DNA from: Methylococcaceae bacterium
GTDB taxonomy: Bacteria > Pseudomonadota > Gammaproteobacteria > Methylococcales > Methylococcaceae
Reading direction: 5' to 3'
Length of the DNA: 38,284 nt
Assembly: GCA_902810705.1 (NCBI GenBank)
Contig: CADDYU010000023.1
Location: forward strand, 1 to 38,284
Positions 20,898 through 29,432 of the stretch are shown piece after piece. The translations under genes were made by a program, and so were the position numbers. The notes beneath the pieces are model-generated. The model saw nothing but the letters and a program-made list of their open reading frames with translations. It searched no databases and was not told the DNA's origin. Position 1 is the first letter of the stretch, and each line of letters opens with the position of its first letter.

Positions 20898-21929
20898 ATG
20901 AATCTTCTTCCAGTATCATCCCCGATCGCCAAGCAGCGTGGTATCGAACTTGTAAAGCGTATCCCGCTGCTTTTCTACGGCGTCTTCTTTTTCTGCTTCG
21001 GCATCGCTCTGTACCTGCTCGGCGTCGCCATGGTGGTGCCCCGCTACCTACTCGGGCTAAACGAAGTATTGCTGCCCATCAACGAGCGGATCGTCTGGTA
21101 CAGCGGAATCCCCATCATGCTGGGAATCGTATTCGCTTTTAGCGACCTCTTTTTCTTACTTGGGTTAAAACGGCAGCATCGGATCGTGCGGTTTGTTCCC
21201 ATCGAGAATCGCCATGTGACCGTGACGTTGACAGCCTACAATGACGAAGAAAGCATTGGGCGTGCCGTAGAAGATTTTTTCGGGCACCCGCTCGTCAGGC
21301 GGGTGATCGTAGTCAGCAACAACAGCACCGACGACACCTTGCAGCGGGCGCTGGAAGCGGGAGCAATCGCGGTCAACGAAACCCGCCCCGGCTATGGCAA
21401 TTGCGTATATCGCTGCTTAAGCGAGGCGCTCAAATATGACGACGTCGATCTCATCGTTCTATGCGAGGGCGATTTAACCTTTCGGGCCTACGATATCGAT
21501 AAGTTCCTGGCCTACGCGGTCCACGCCGACATCGTCAACGGCACACGGATCGTCGAGCAATTGCGGCAGCGCAAAACTCAACTCAGCACTTTCATGTACT
21601 ACGGAAATTTTTTCGTCGCCAAGCTCCTTGAGGCCAAGCACATCGGGAAGGGCACCTTCACTGATGTAGGAACCACCTATAAGTTGTGCTGGAAACATAC
21701 GCTTCAATCTTTGTTGCCACGATTAAATCCCGCCGTAAACCTGGAGTTCAATGCACATTTTCTGGATACCGCCCTGGATCGAGGGCTTTCCGTGGTGGAG
21801 TGCCCGATCACCTTTCATCCGCGGGTCGGCGTTAGTAAAGGCGGCAATACAAACAATCGGCGTGCGCTTAGGGTGGGCTGCCGGATGATTATTGGGCTTG
21901 TCTTCGGCTGGAAGCCCGCTCGACGATGA
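20898..21929 (+). CDS. Membrane-anchored family 2 glycosyltransferase
   Basis: GT-A fold glycosyltransferase (343 aa) with two N-terminal membrane helices (about 24-47 and 66-90) and a cytoplasmic catalytic domain from about residue 105. The start of the fold, VTLTAYNDEESIGRAVEDF, is typical of GT2, followed by VIVVSNNSTDDT and an acidic EGD at 190-192 in the DxD position. NGTRIVE and the later FTDVGTTYKLCWK resemble polyprenyl-phosphate sugar synthases. A likely job is to load a sugar onto undecaprenyl phosphate for the GT-C enzymes downstream (inference). The ATG at 20898 has AAGGAG ten bases upstream. Its stop overlaps the methyltransferase start as ATGA. Confidence 0.85.
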   Translation: MNLLPVSSPIAKQRGIELVKRIPLLFYGVFFFCFGIALYLLGVAMVVPRYLLGLNEVLLPINERIVWYSGIPIMLGIVFAFSDLFFLLGLKRQHRIVRFVPIENRHVTVTLTAYNDEESIGRAVEDFFGHPLVRRVIVVSNNSTDDTLQRALEAGAIAVNETRPGYGNCVYRCLSEALKYDDVDLIVLCEGDLTFRAYDIDKFLAYAVHADIVNGTRIVEQLRQRKTQLSTFMYYGNFFVAKLLEAKHIGKGTFTDVGTTYKLCWKHTLQSLLPRLNPAVNLEFNAHFLDTALDRGLSVVECPITFHPRVGVSKGGNTNNRRALRVGCRMIIGLVFGWKPARR

Positions 21930-22561
21930 GCGACGGCTACCACACATCCCGGTTAACGGCCGATCCTAAGCGCGATGTAGTGTGGCAAAGCCTTTGGCGC
22001 TTTTACTTCAGCAAGCTGGTATCTCCCGAGGATTGTGTACTGGACCTCGGCTGCGGTTACGGCAATTTCATCAATCACGTGGTGGCGAAACGGCGTATCG
22101 CGCTTGATTGGTGGCCCGAATTTCAACGGTTCTTAGACCCTGGCGTGGAGGCCGTGGTCGGCTGCGTCACCGATCTCGACTTTCTGGACGATGGCGCTGT
22201 CGATTTCGCCTTCGCGAGCAATCTGTTTGAGCACATCTCGCAGACGGATTTTCACACCGTGCTGGAGGGTTTGCGAAGTAAACTAAGCCCACGCGGCACG
22301 CTCACCATTTTGCAGCCGAATTACCGATATGCCTATCGGGAGTACTTCGATGACTATACTCACACCTCAATCTACTCCCATATCAGCATGAGCGACTTTC
22401 TTGCGGCCCATAATTATGAAGTGATTGAAATTAAGCCACGTTTTCTGCCATTGACCATCAAGTCACGGATGCCAGTATCGCCATTGTTGATCCGGACTTA
22501 CTTGGGATTACCAATCAGGCCGCTTGGCAAGCAGATGTTGCTGCGAGCCAAGCCAAAATAA
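21926..22561 (+). CDS. Class I SAM-dependent methyltransferase
   Basis: Methyltransferase of 211 residues. Motif I is VLDLGCGYGNF at 38-48, and NLFEHI near residue 100 is the post-II region of the Methyltransf_11/ubiE-like group, followed by LSPRGTLTILQPNYRY. It starts inside the stop codon of the glycosyltransferase gene (ATGA overlap), so the two are translationally coupled, which suggests that it methylates a sugar or lipid-linked sugar made by the same pathway. The acceptor cannot be read from the sequence. Codon use becomes more A/T-rich towards its end. Confidence 0.85.
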   Translation: MSDGYHTSRLTADPKRDVVWQSLWRFYFSKLVSPEDCVLDLGCGYGNFINHVVAKRRIALDWWPEFQRFLDPGVEAVVGCVTDLDFLDDGAVDFAFASNLFEHISQTDFHTVLEGLRSKLSPRGTLTILQPNYRYAYREYFDDYTHTSIYSHISMSDFLAAHNYEVIEIKPRFLPLTIKSRMPVSPLLIRTYLGLPIRPLGKQMLLRAKPK

Positions 22562-22583
22562 CAACAGCTAGAACTAGTACTCT

Positions 22584-24323
22584 ATGTCTAACGATCAATT
22601 AACCCGCAGTTCTGAAATTGTGCGCTCTGCTTTCGGATTGGATTCTATCTTTTGCAGAATGCATGCTGTTTCGTTAAGCAGAGTTGAACGCCTACTTTGC
22701 TTCTGGAGCGAATATTCCAATACCACTGCTCTTCTAAGATATGCGATTTTCCTGAGCGGCTTGCTCTTGATCTGCGGTACAACCGCCTTTATTGGCGCCG
22801 TTCCGACCCGGTTATTCGGCCACGATATCTTTATTTTGCTAGATAATGGCTGGCGAGTGGTGAACGGCCAACATCCCCATATTGATTATACCAGCGCTTG
22901 GGGGCCTTTGACTTTCTTAATCGTCGGCTTAGGGTTAAATATATCTGATTACTCAGCCGATGGAGTCGGTTATGGCAATGCTCTTTTCGGCTTGCTTGTT
23001 GGCCTCTGGTGCTATCGCGTTAGTCGCGGCCGCTTTGAGGAATTTCCTCGATTACTGCTGTGTTTGTTTATGGTAACACTAATCGTAGCGCCGTATGTAT
23101 TAGGAACATCGTCCTTCGAGTCAAGCCATGCCATGACATATAACCGCTATGGCTATGCGCTACTAGGTATTATCATGCTGGAGGCCTTCCAGCCAATCGA
23201 AGATCCACGACAAGAAACCGAAAAATATCTCGGCGGCATTTCATCAGGTGTTGCTGCAGGTTTGGCCTTATTCCTAAAGGCAAGCTATTTTTTTGCCTCA
23301 CTTCCATTAATCCTTGCCTCAATTGTATTCTTTGGTTGGCACCGATCCCGTATTCTTGGCCTAATCTTCGGCTTCTCGTTAATTCTATTTATATTGCTTG
23401 CCTATCTTCGGTTTGATATCAGAGCTATGGTTGGTGATTTGCAAATGGCGGCCGGAGCCAGATCTCAAAGTTTATCGTTTAACGAATTCAAACGGATTGC
23501 CTTGAATAATATCTCTTATTTATTAATAGTTATATCCCTTGGTATTGCAGGAAACATGAAAACCGAAGAAGAAAAGCCTATCGCGGTTGACATTCGGATC
23601 GTACTATTGGGAATACTGGTATTCTTCATTGATATTTGCATAAGATGCACAAATGCCCAATGGGGCGAGTTACCACTAGTTGCGATTTTTGCGCTTTTGA
23701 CCGTGAACAAGGCCGTAACATACTTTCGGAAAAATCAACTCCAGAATCGTGCTTTTGCGTTACCTTATTCTCTAGCCGTACTTGGGCTGGGAGGAAGTCT
23801 GTTTTTACCTCTATTCAGTCATGATCTGTTAGGTTTGACCTACGGCGCACTGTCGAAAGTACACGCTTATTCCCCGCCGGTACGATTTACCGAACCTCGT
23901 CTAGCTTCGCTTCTTCTCTACGACGGCGCCGATCCCAAGAGTAATGGAAGAATGTACACGACCTATGTCAATGACGGCATAGCTCTACTAAAAAAAGTTT
24001 CCAAGCCTGAGGAGACGATTCTCACCATGGACATGGCAAATCCATTTCCTTATGCCCTGGGTCGAAAACCGCCGCTTGGAGGTATAGCTGCCGTTGCTTA
24101 TAAATTTACCCTGGATGATATTCACAGACCATCGGATGAGAACTATTTTGGAAACACAGACATTGTCATGGTCCCCAAGCGGCATGCCTTAGATGATATT
24201 TGTTATGATGGATTTTATAGAATTTATGAACCCGCGCTACATCAACGATTCAAATTGGTGGCGGAATCCGAGTGGTGGTATCTCTTTAGACGCACCCAGA
24301 ACCTAACCGATATGCATTCATAA
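22584..24323 (+). CDS. GT-C-like polytopic membrane glycosyltransferase (putative)
   Basis: A 579-residue membrane protein with about ten hydrophobic helices and a soluble C-terminal part from about 430. The first periplasmic loop has GHDIFILLDNGWRVVNGQHP and DYTSAWGPL, the layout seen in PMT/ArnT-like GT-C enzymes (acidic residue, W-R-V-x-x-G-x-x-P, D-Y/F, G-P-L). These transfer sugars from polyprenyl phosphate at the periplasmic face. The identification is structural and by motif, not by a named homologue. The DNA is clearly A/T-richer than the housekeeping genes. The ribosome binding site is weak; an internal ATG at 22662 is an alternative start. It is 22 bases after the methyltransferase gene. 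Confidence 0.72.
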   Translation: MSNDQLTRSSEIVRSAFGLDSIFCRMHAVSLSRVERLLCFWSEYSNTTALLRYAIFLSGLLLICGTTAFIGAVPTRLFGHDIFILLDNGWRVVNGQHPHIDYTSAWGPLTFLIVGLGLNISDYSADGVGYGNALFGLLVGLWCYRVSRGRFEEFPRLLLCLFMVTLIVAPYVLGTSSFESSHAMTYNRYGYALLGIIMLEAFQPIEDPRQETEKYLGGISSGVAAGLALFLKASYFFASLPLILASIVFFGWHRSRILGLIFGFSLILFILLAYLRFDIRAMVGDLQMAAGARSQSLSFNEFKRIALNNISYLLIVISLGIAGNMKTEEEKPIAVDIRIVLLGILVFFIDICIRCTNAQWGELPLVAIFALLTVNKAVTYFRKNQLQNRAFALPYSLAVLGLGGSLFLPLFSHDLLGLTYGALSKVHAYSPPVRFTEPRLASLLLYDGADPKSNGRMYTTYVNDGIALLKKVSKPEETILTMDMANPFPYALGRKPPLGGIAAVAYKFTLDDIHRPSDENYFGNTDIVMVPKRHALDDICYDGFYRIYEPALHQRFKLVAESEWWYLFRRTQNLTDMHS

Positions 24324-24605
24324 CAGCAATATAGTTTTTATATGGTATTTGTATTGAGTTCTGCTCAGAATAAGATTTAGGTACTATCGACTCTCAGTTT
24401 TGCGCACTGGCCACTCCGCTTTTAAGCCTTTTCGCATCGCATGACTTTGATAACTTAAAAAGAGTATACAATTCTGGTGCGAGTATCTCCCCGAACGGCC
24501 TAAGGATAAAGGGTTGTATCAGCGGTTCCGTTCAGCCGATTGGGTGGTTCACGAGCCGAAAACTAATCTTTGAGGGAAGATGGTTTTACTTATGGAGAAA
24601 AACTT
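24324..24605. other. AT-rich gap inside the glycosylation island
   Basis: About 280 bases with no coding frame. A TACAAT sequence near 24466 could be a -10 box, but its best upstream hexamer, TTGATA, is only 14 bases away, so I make no promoter call. The next gene may have its own promoter. Confidence 0.35.
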
Positions 24606-26180
24606 ATGCAATTGGATGCAAAACCCGTCCTCTCTTTACCGATAGCTCGGTACATCGGCATTTCCTTGAGCTTGGTATTGCTGGCTTTATTAATGCGTCG
24701 TTTCGGCAGCTATGTTGTCTATGCGGTAACAGCAATAACCTACCCATTTGAACTCGACTATGGCGAAGGTATCATATGGCAACAAGCATTATTAATTCCA
24801 AGCGAGAGGATGTATGGCGATATAAACAACTATCCTTTCATCGTATTTCATTATCCACCTATTTATCATCTTGCAGTACGCGCTGTAGCCTTCCTCGGAT
24901 TTGATTATTTATCAACAGGGCGCGGGCTATCAGTATTATCAACATTAGCAATTGCAATACTGATTTTTGCCATAACCTTTCAGGGAGCAAGAGATATAGC
25001 GGATAGACACGTTCGTCTGATAGCCGCTGCGATCGCGGCACTCACTATCTTTACTTACGTGCCGGTCATTTATTGGTCGCCGAAGATGCGGGTCGATATG
25101 CTGGGGATCGCATTTAGTTTTCTCGGCGTATACTTGGCTCTTCAGTCTATCAAACAACCCCGATCATTATACTTCGCGGTTTTGGCTTTTGTTGCAGCTA
25201 TTTATACCAAGCAGACATTGCTTGCTGCACCAGTGGCTACCCTGAGCATATTGTTACTAAATAATCCAAAACAAACCCTTAAAGCAATATGCCTCGGCTT
25301 CGTAGTCAGTATGGCTATATTGCTATATTTAATGTGGAAAACTGATGGTGGATTTCTACGCCATCTCATACTGTATAATATCAATCGATTTAGCCTAGCT
25401 CAAGCCATTGCTCAAAAATGGGGGGTAGAGAAACATTGGATCTATCTTCTGCTAGTAATATTTGCATTGGTTATTGGTTGGTGGCGGATTTTAACCAATT
25501 ACAAATTAGATGACTTGAATTCTATAAAGCAGCAGCTTAGGAATAATAAATTTGCCCTATTATTAATGACATTCACACTCTACTTTATAATAACGACGGT
25601 GATGCTAATAAACACTGCAAAACTTGGCTCCTCCGTTAATTATTTTATTGAATGGATGTGCGTATGGAGTGTTTTTATAGGCATTCTTGTCTGTCTCGCC
25701 CTACAATTGATAGTGCAGGCAGAAATTGATATGTTAAAACCTTTGCAATTTGCTGCTGCTATTGGCTTGCCAATGGTAATAATTTATCAGGTACTGCTTG
25801 CACCAAAAGGCTATATTGCACCTGTTAACACGGTTAAGGAGCAGCAAATGAGAGAACTGCTTAGCATGATACATGCATCAAACAGGCCTGTTCTTTCCGA
25901 TGATATGGTTCTTTTAATTAAGGCTGGCAAGGAGGTGTCTATAGAACCGGCTATCTTTACTGAACTAGCCCATACTGGGCGTTGGAATGAGCAGCGAGTG
26001 CTTAACATGATTGAATCACAATTCTTTGAGTTTGTGGTTACTAGGGAAACGACATTAGATAGTGAGTGTTATACGCAGTCTGTTCAGAATGCCATCAAGT
26101 CTGCTTATCCTCGTACGTTAGAATACGGCGAATATCAAATACACCTACCATTTGATTGGAAGGCAAATTACCCATCCTAA
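24606..26180 (+). CDS. GT-C-like polytopic membrane protein (putative glycosyltransferase)
   Basis: A 524-residue membrane protein with about ten to twelve helices. The first outer loop reads ELDYGEGIIWQQAL, then YGDINNYPFIVFHYPPIYHL, which again has the acidic residue, Y-G-D and Y-P-P elements of GT-C enzymes; a charged segment WSPKMRVDMLG follows. A soluble tail begins near residue 400. The ATG at 24606 has GGAG with good spacing; a TTG at 24570 in the same frame is less likely. This is the most A/T-rich gene of the window, with many AT-ending codons, and it looks acquired. With the genes upstream it probably builds a surface glycan or glycolipid; the product is unknown. Confidence 0.72.
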   Translation: MQLDAKPVLSLPIARYIGISLSLVLLALLMRRFGSYVVYAVTAITYPFELDYGEGIIWQQALLIPSERMYGDINNYPFIVFHYPPIYHLAVRAVAFLGFDYLSTGRGLSVLSTLAIAILIFAITFQGARDIADRHVRLIAAAIAALTIFTYVPVIYWSPKMRVDMLGIAFSFLGVYLALQSIKQPRSLYFAVLAFVAAIYTKQTLLAAPVATLSILLLNNPKQTLKAICLGFVVSMAILLYLMWKTDGGFLRHLILYNINRFSLAQAIAQKWGVEKHWIYLLLVIFALVIGWWRILTNYKLDDLNSIKQQLRNNKFALLLMTFTLYFIITTVMLINTAKLGSSVNYFIEWMCVWSVFIGILVCLALQLIVQAEIDMLKPLQFAAAIGLPMVIIYQVLLAPKGYIAPVNTVKEQQMRELLSMIHASNRPVLSDDMVLLIKAGKEVSIEPAIFTELAHTGRWNEQRVLNMIESQFFEFVVTRETTLDSECYTQSVQNAIKSAYPRTLEYGEYQIHLPFDWKANYPS

Positions 26181-26453
26181 TCTTTTGAAATTAGAACTTA
26201 ATTCAAACTAAATCGAGCAGGCGCAGGCTCATTAGTCATTAGTAATAGTCTTTAAAATCAACCGTTAGACTTCGCGTGAGTTTCGGCTATCACTTGCGTC
26301 TGCTAGCTCGCTGCAAACCCTTTCAGGCTGGCAAGTTCATAACTTAAGCTACTTTACTGGACTGAATTTGAATTGTTCCATTTGGCTTTAACCTAAGGCG
26401 TCCCTCACCGCTTGGCTGAATACCAAACGAAGAATGACTTTCGTCCGATTTAA
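26181..26453. other. Gap with possible gene remnant between the island and the IS cluster
   Basis: On the minus strand an open frame runs from about 26453 to its stop at 26344 (KSDESHSSFGIQPSGEGRLR and onward), continuing into the IS3 left end. It has no start outside the IS. It may be the tail of a gene cut by the IS, but I do not recognise it. Confidence 0.3.
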
Positions 26454-26482
26454 TGAACCGCCCCGGGTTTTCCGGAAATGAA

Positions 26483-27571
26483 ATGGACGCCTCCCCCGCT
26501 GAGTAGGCGCGAGGGTCGCTCGGCACGGGGAGATCTTGCTCGGGAGGACTTGAGGGAGCGGACCCTCACGGGCCTACGGCATCAAGGTGCCCAAGATGGA
26601 AGATACCAAAATCTTCACTGGCAAACCGGAGGGTTCGAGATGAATGGTAACAAGACAGTTGTCGGCGTGGATATCGCCAGGCGGGTGTTTCAGCCGCACT
26701 GGGTGGACCCGGAGACGAGCGAACTCAAGAGCCCGCAGCTCAAACGGGAGCGGTTTCAGGAGCACTTTGCCAATCACGTGCCCTGCCTGATTGGCATGGA
26801 GGCCTGTGGCGGGTCCCAGCACTGGGCACGGCAGCTGATAGCGCTGGACCACTAGGTGAAGCTCCTGCCGGCCAAGGCGGTGCGTCCCTTCGTGGGCGGC
26901 AACAAGAACGACGCGCACGATGCGCGGGCGATCTGGACGACGATGCAGCAACCAGGGATCAAGGCGGTGGCGGTGAAGACCGAGGAGCAACAAGCCTCCT
27001 GGCCCGGCACCGTGTGCGTCAGCAGTTGGTGAAATTCCGCACGGCGGAGATCAACGGTCTGCGAGGACTGCTGACCGAATACGGCAAGTGATGTCGCAGG
27101 GGAAAGCGGGTCTGCGGAAGGGTCTGGCCGAGGCGCTCCAGCGCCTGGCAGACCGGCTGCCTGCGATGGTCATCGACACACTCCGCGAGCAGTGAAAACG
27201 GATTGAGCAGTTGGATGGGCAGATTGATGAGATCGAGCAGCGGCTGAAAATCTGGAATCGGCAGGATCGGGCCTGCCAGCGCATCGCTGCGATTCCAGGA
27301 GTGGGCCTCTTGACGGCCACTGCCGCCGTAGCGGCGATGGGGAATCCCAAGTCGTCCAAGTCGGGCCGGGAGTTCGCCGCCTGGCTGGGTCTGGTGCCTC
27401 GGCAGACCGGCACCGGGGGGCGGGTCCGGCTGCTCGGCATCAGCCAGAGAGGCGACCGCTATCTGAGGACGCTATTCATCCACGGCGCGCGTAGTACTGA
27501 CTCACACTAAGGAGCCCGGGCCGTGGATCACCGAATTACGCCGACGCCGGCCACTGATGGGAGGCGTCCAT
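26483..27571 (+). mobile_element. IS110-family (IS1111-like) element, decayed, bounded by 13-bp inverted repeats
   Basis: ATGGACGCCTCCC at 26483-26495 and its exact reverse complement GGGAGGCGTCCAT at 27559-27571 flank a broken IS110-type transposase gene. IS1111-group members of IS110 are known for such subterminal inverted repeats, unlike the IS110 group. The gene end and the noncoding right-end region, where this group carries its guide RNA, appear to have been lost: only about 60 bases separate the frame end from the right repeat. Confidence 0.6.
26640..27510 (+). pseudogene. IS110/IS1111-type transposase pseudogene
   Basis: Remnant of a DEDD/serine transposase. The N-terminal RuvC-like domain is clear: VVGVDIARRVFQ with the first Asp, LIGMEACGGSQHWAR with Glu, and NKNDAHDARAI. 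The C-terminal Transposase_20 domain is also clear (IAAIPGVGLLTATAA, FAAWLGLVPRQTGTGG, LGISQRGDRYLRTLFIHGARS), including the catalytic-serine region. The gene is dead: TAG at 26853-26855, a one-base loss near 26998, another near 27088, and TGA at 27193-27195 where Trp is expected. After HGARS at about 27490 the family sequence stops and an unrelated tail leads to a TAA at 27510. Confidence 0.85.
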
Positions 27572-27594
27572 ATAAGACTCCATTTCTAGAGAGT

Positions 27595-28516
27595 ATGAAG
27601 TCATGTAAAAGTCATCGAAGTTTTCATCGGAAGTTTGCGAGTGAGCCGTCCGTTTGGTTTTGGAACACCAAGGGGAGCATGAATTGCAGTGGACGGCGAT
27701 CGGCCTGATCGCGGGTAAGATCGGCTGTGCGGCGGAGACGCTACGGAAATGGGTGCGGCAAGCCGAATGCGATCAAGGGCAGCGGGGCGGCCTAACCAGT
27801 TCGGCCGTGAGCGAATCCAGGAACTGGAGCGGGAGGAACCGCCTACAAACCCACGGCGCGGCAAGCGGACCCCAGCCGGCTGCCGGCCCGCACACGACGC
27901 GACCTCGAACTCTCGGAGAACATCCAGCGGGTGTACGCGGAGAACTTCCAGGTCTACGGCGCGCGCAAGCTCTGGCGGCACTGGGACGCGAAGGCACCGT
28001 GGTGGCCCGGTGCACCGTCGAGCGGTTGATGCGCGCTGGGTCTCAAGGGCACGGTGCGTGGCGGGAAGTGCCGGACCACCGTCGGCGACGATCATATCCA
28101 GCCTCCGGCCGACCAGGTGAACCAGCAGTTCGCGGCGACCCGCCCTGATCAACTTTGGGTGGCCGATTTCACGTATGTCGCGGCCTGGGCGGGTTTCGTC
28201 TATACGGCCTTCGTGGTGGATGTGTTCGCCCGCTGCATTATCGAGGCGGGCACCTTGCCTTCGGTGGGCCGCGCCGGCGATTCCTAGGATAACGCCTTGG
28301 CCGAGACCTTCATCGGATTGTACAAGACCGAGGTCATTCATCACCGTGGACCTTGGCGTGATCTCGATGCGGTCGAGTACGCCACTCTCGAATGAGTGGA
28401 CGGGTTCAATCACCGCCGGTTGCGGCCGATTGCGGGTGCCGATCGGTAACTTCCCGGCGGCGGAATTGGAACAGGCCTATGATCGCCAACAGAAAGGGTC
28501 AGCCATGACGGCCTGA
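27595..28516 (+). pseudogene. IS3-family OrfA-OrfB transposase pseudogene
   Basis: Reading frames of an IS3-type transposase broken many times. OrfA has [20 protein letters not shown], then [20 protein letters not shown] (helix-turn-helix) with a frame change near 27645. OrfB begins around 27900 ([20 protein letters not shown]), shifts frame for [12 protein letters not shown] and again for QLWVADFTYVAAWAGFVY. A large in-frame deletion joins VVDVFARC directly to IIEAGTLPSVG, removing the region that carries the second catalytic Asp. TAG at 28285-28287 and TGA at 28393-28395 follow, with NALAET (the catalytic Glu) between them. The C-terminal PIGNFPAAELEQAYDRQQKG ends at 28516. Confidence 0.85.
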
Positions 28517-28555
28517 CTCAACATCAACAGTCTCCGTGGAAACCGGCGCGGTTCA

Positions 28556-28968
28556 ATGTGCGTCCGCGCCGCTTCGGTGTGGATGACGACGGATTTCGAT
28601 GGACAACGAAGACAACGCCAGGGTATCGGCCAAGCTCGAAAATCCCCTGCGACTCGAAGCGCCGTTGGCGAAACTTTCAGCGCGTTTCGTGAACCCGCCC
28701 GCCCCGAAGGCGACCTGGAAAGCCACGAAAATCCGCGGCGAATTGCCGAAACGCTCGATCTAGACTCATGGGGCGAGGCGGCGCGGCAGCCAGGATCTTT
28801 TTCCGACACGCTCCGACGCCAGGCTCGGAACGAAACCGTGGCGCGGCCATTCCCCGCAGGCCGGAGGGTTACTCCCTGGTAAATACCACCGCGTGTTCCA
28901 TCGAATGCCATACCAAACCGGTCATCCCGTGATGAGTTCTGGTTTCCACGCCCCGTCCGGGAACCGGG
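28556..28968. other. Gene-free stretch after the IS cluster
   Basis: About 410 bases between the IS3 right end and the small lipoprotein gene. Short frames exist on both strands (for example a 54-codon frame starting at 28599) but none has recognisable similarity or a good ribosome binding site. It may be remnant sequence. Confidence 0.4.
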
Positions 28969-29283
28969 ATGTCAGCCAACAATCTCATAAGGAATACAAT
29001 TTTCCTATCCCGGCTCGCGCCCGGTTTGATCCTGATCGGCGCGACCTCGGTCCTGCCGGGTTGTCCCCTGCCCGTCCGTCAGCACGCCGTTCCGCAAGCC
29101 TGGCTGGAGAGGGCCGGGATGCAGGAGGCGCTCCGGGAAGGCATCGATAGCGCAGTGCTGGAGAAACACTGCGTCAAGGTCAAGGCCGGCTGCGGGGTGT
29201 CTCGACCTGTTATACCCAGGCTTACGGAGACAGCGGCGTCATCTATACGACTATACGCCGATGCCGTCGCCGCGGGCGATTGA
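28969..29283 (+). CDS. Small predicted lipoprotein of unknown function
   Basis: A 104-residue protein I do not recognise. The N-terminus has a positively charged start (MSANNLIRNTIFLSR), a hydrophobic stretch (LAPGLILIGATSVL) and a lipobox-like LPGC with Cys32, so it could be a lipoprotein attached to the membrane. The mature part has further cysteines (HCVKVKAGCG) and an alpha-helical segment (AWLERAGMQEALREGIDSAV). The ribosome binding site (GGGAACCGGG) is moderate. It sits between the IS graveyard and the DUF455 gene and could be the front of a longer, damaged gene. Confidence 0.5.
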   Translation: MSANNLIRNTIFLSRLAPGLILIGATSVLPGCPLPVRQHAVPQAWLERAGMQEALREGIDSAVLEKHCVKVKAGCGVSRPVIPRLTETAASSIRLYADAVAAGD

Positions 29284-29432
29284 CGAAGAAACCGGCGGCT
29301 TGGACGAACCAAAGCATCAGGAAAGCCGCGCTGGACCGCCGCTCCGCGGGCGAAGGAACGACTTTATCCGGATCATGGTAAGGCTCGGTTTGAATTTGAT
29401 TGCTTTTTATCCGAGCGGAAATTCAGGAAAAA

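Larger units (their letters stand above)
26454..28555 (+). mobile_element. IS3-family element (IS51-like), decayed, with an IS110-type element inside
   Basis: The left end TGAACCGCCCCGGGTTTTCC at 26454 is a near-match to the reverse complement of the right end at 28555 (TGAACCGCGCCGGTTTCCAC). Between these ends lie OrfA/OrfB remnants of an IS3-family transposase at 27595-28516. The left end is separated from OrfA by an IS110-family relic (26483-27571). No clear target duplication was seen at the two outer borders (TAA on the left, TGT on the right). Element ends and nesting are inferred from the sequence by eye. Confidence 0.6.
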
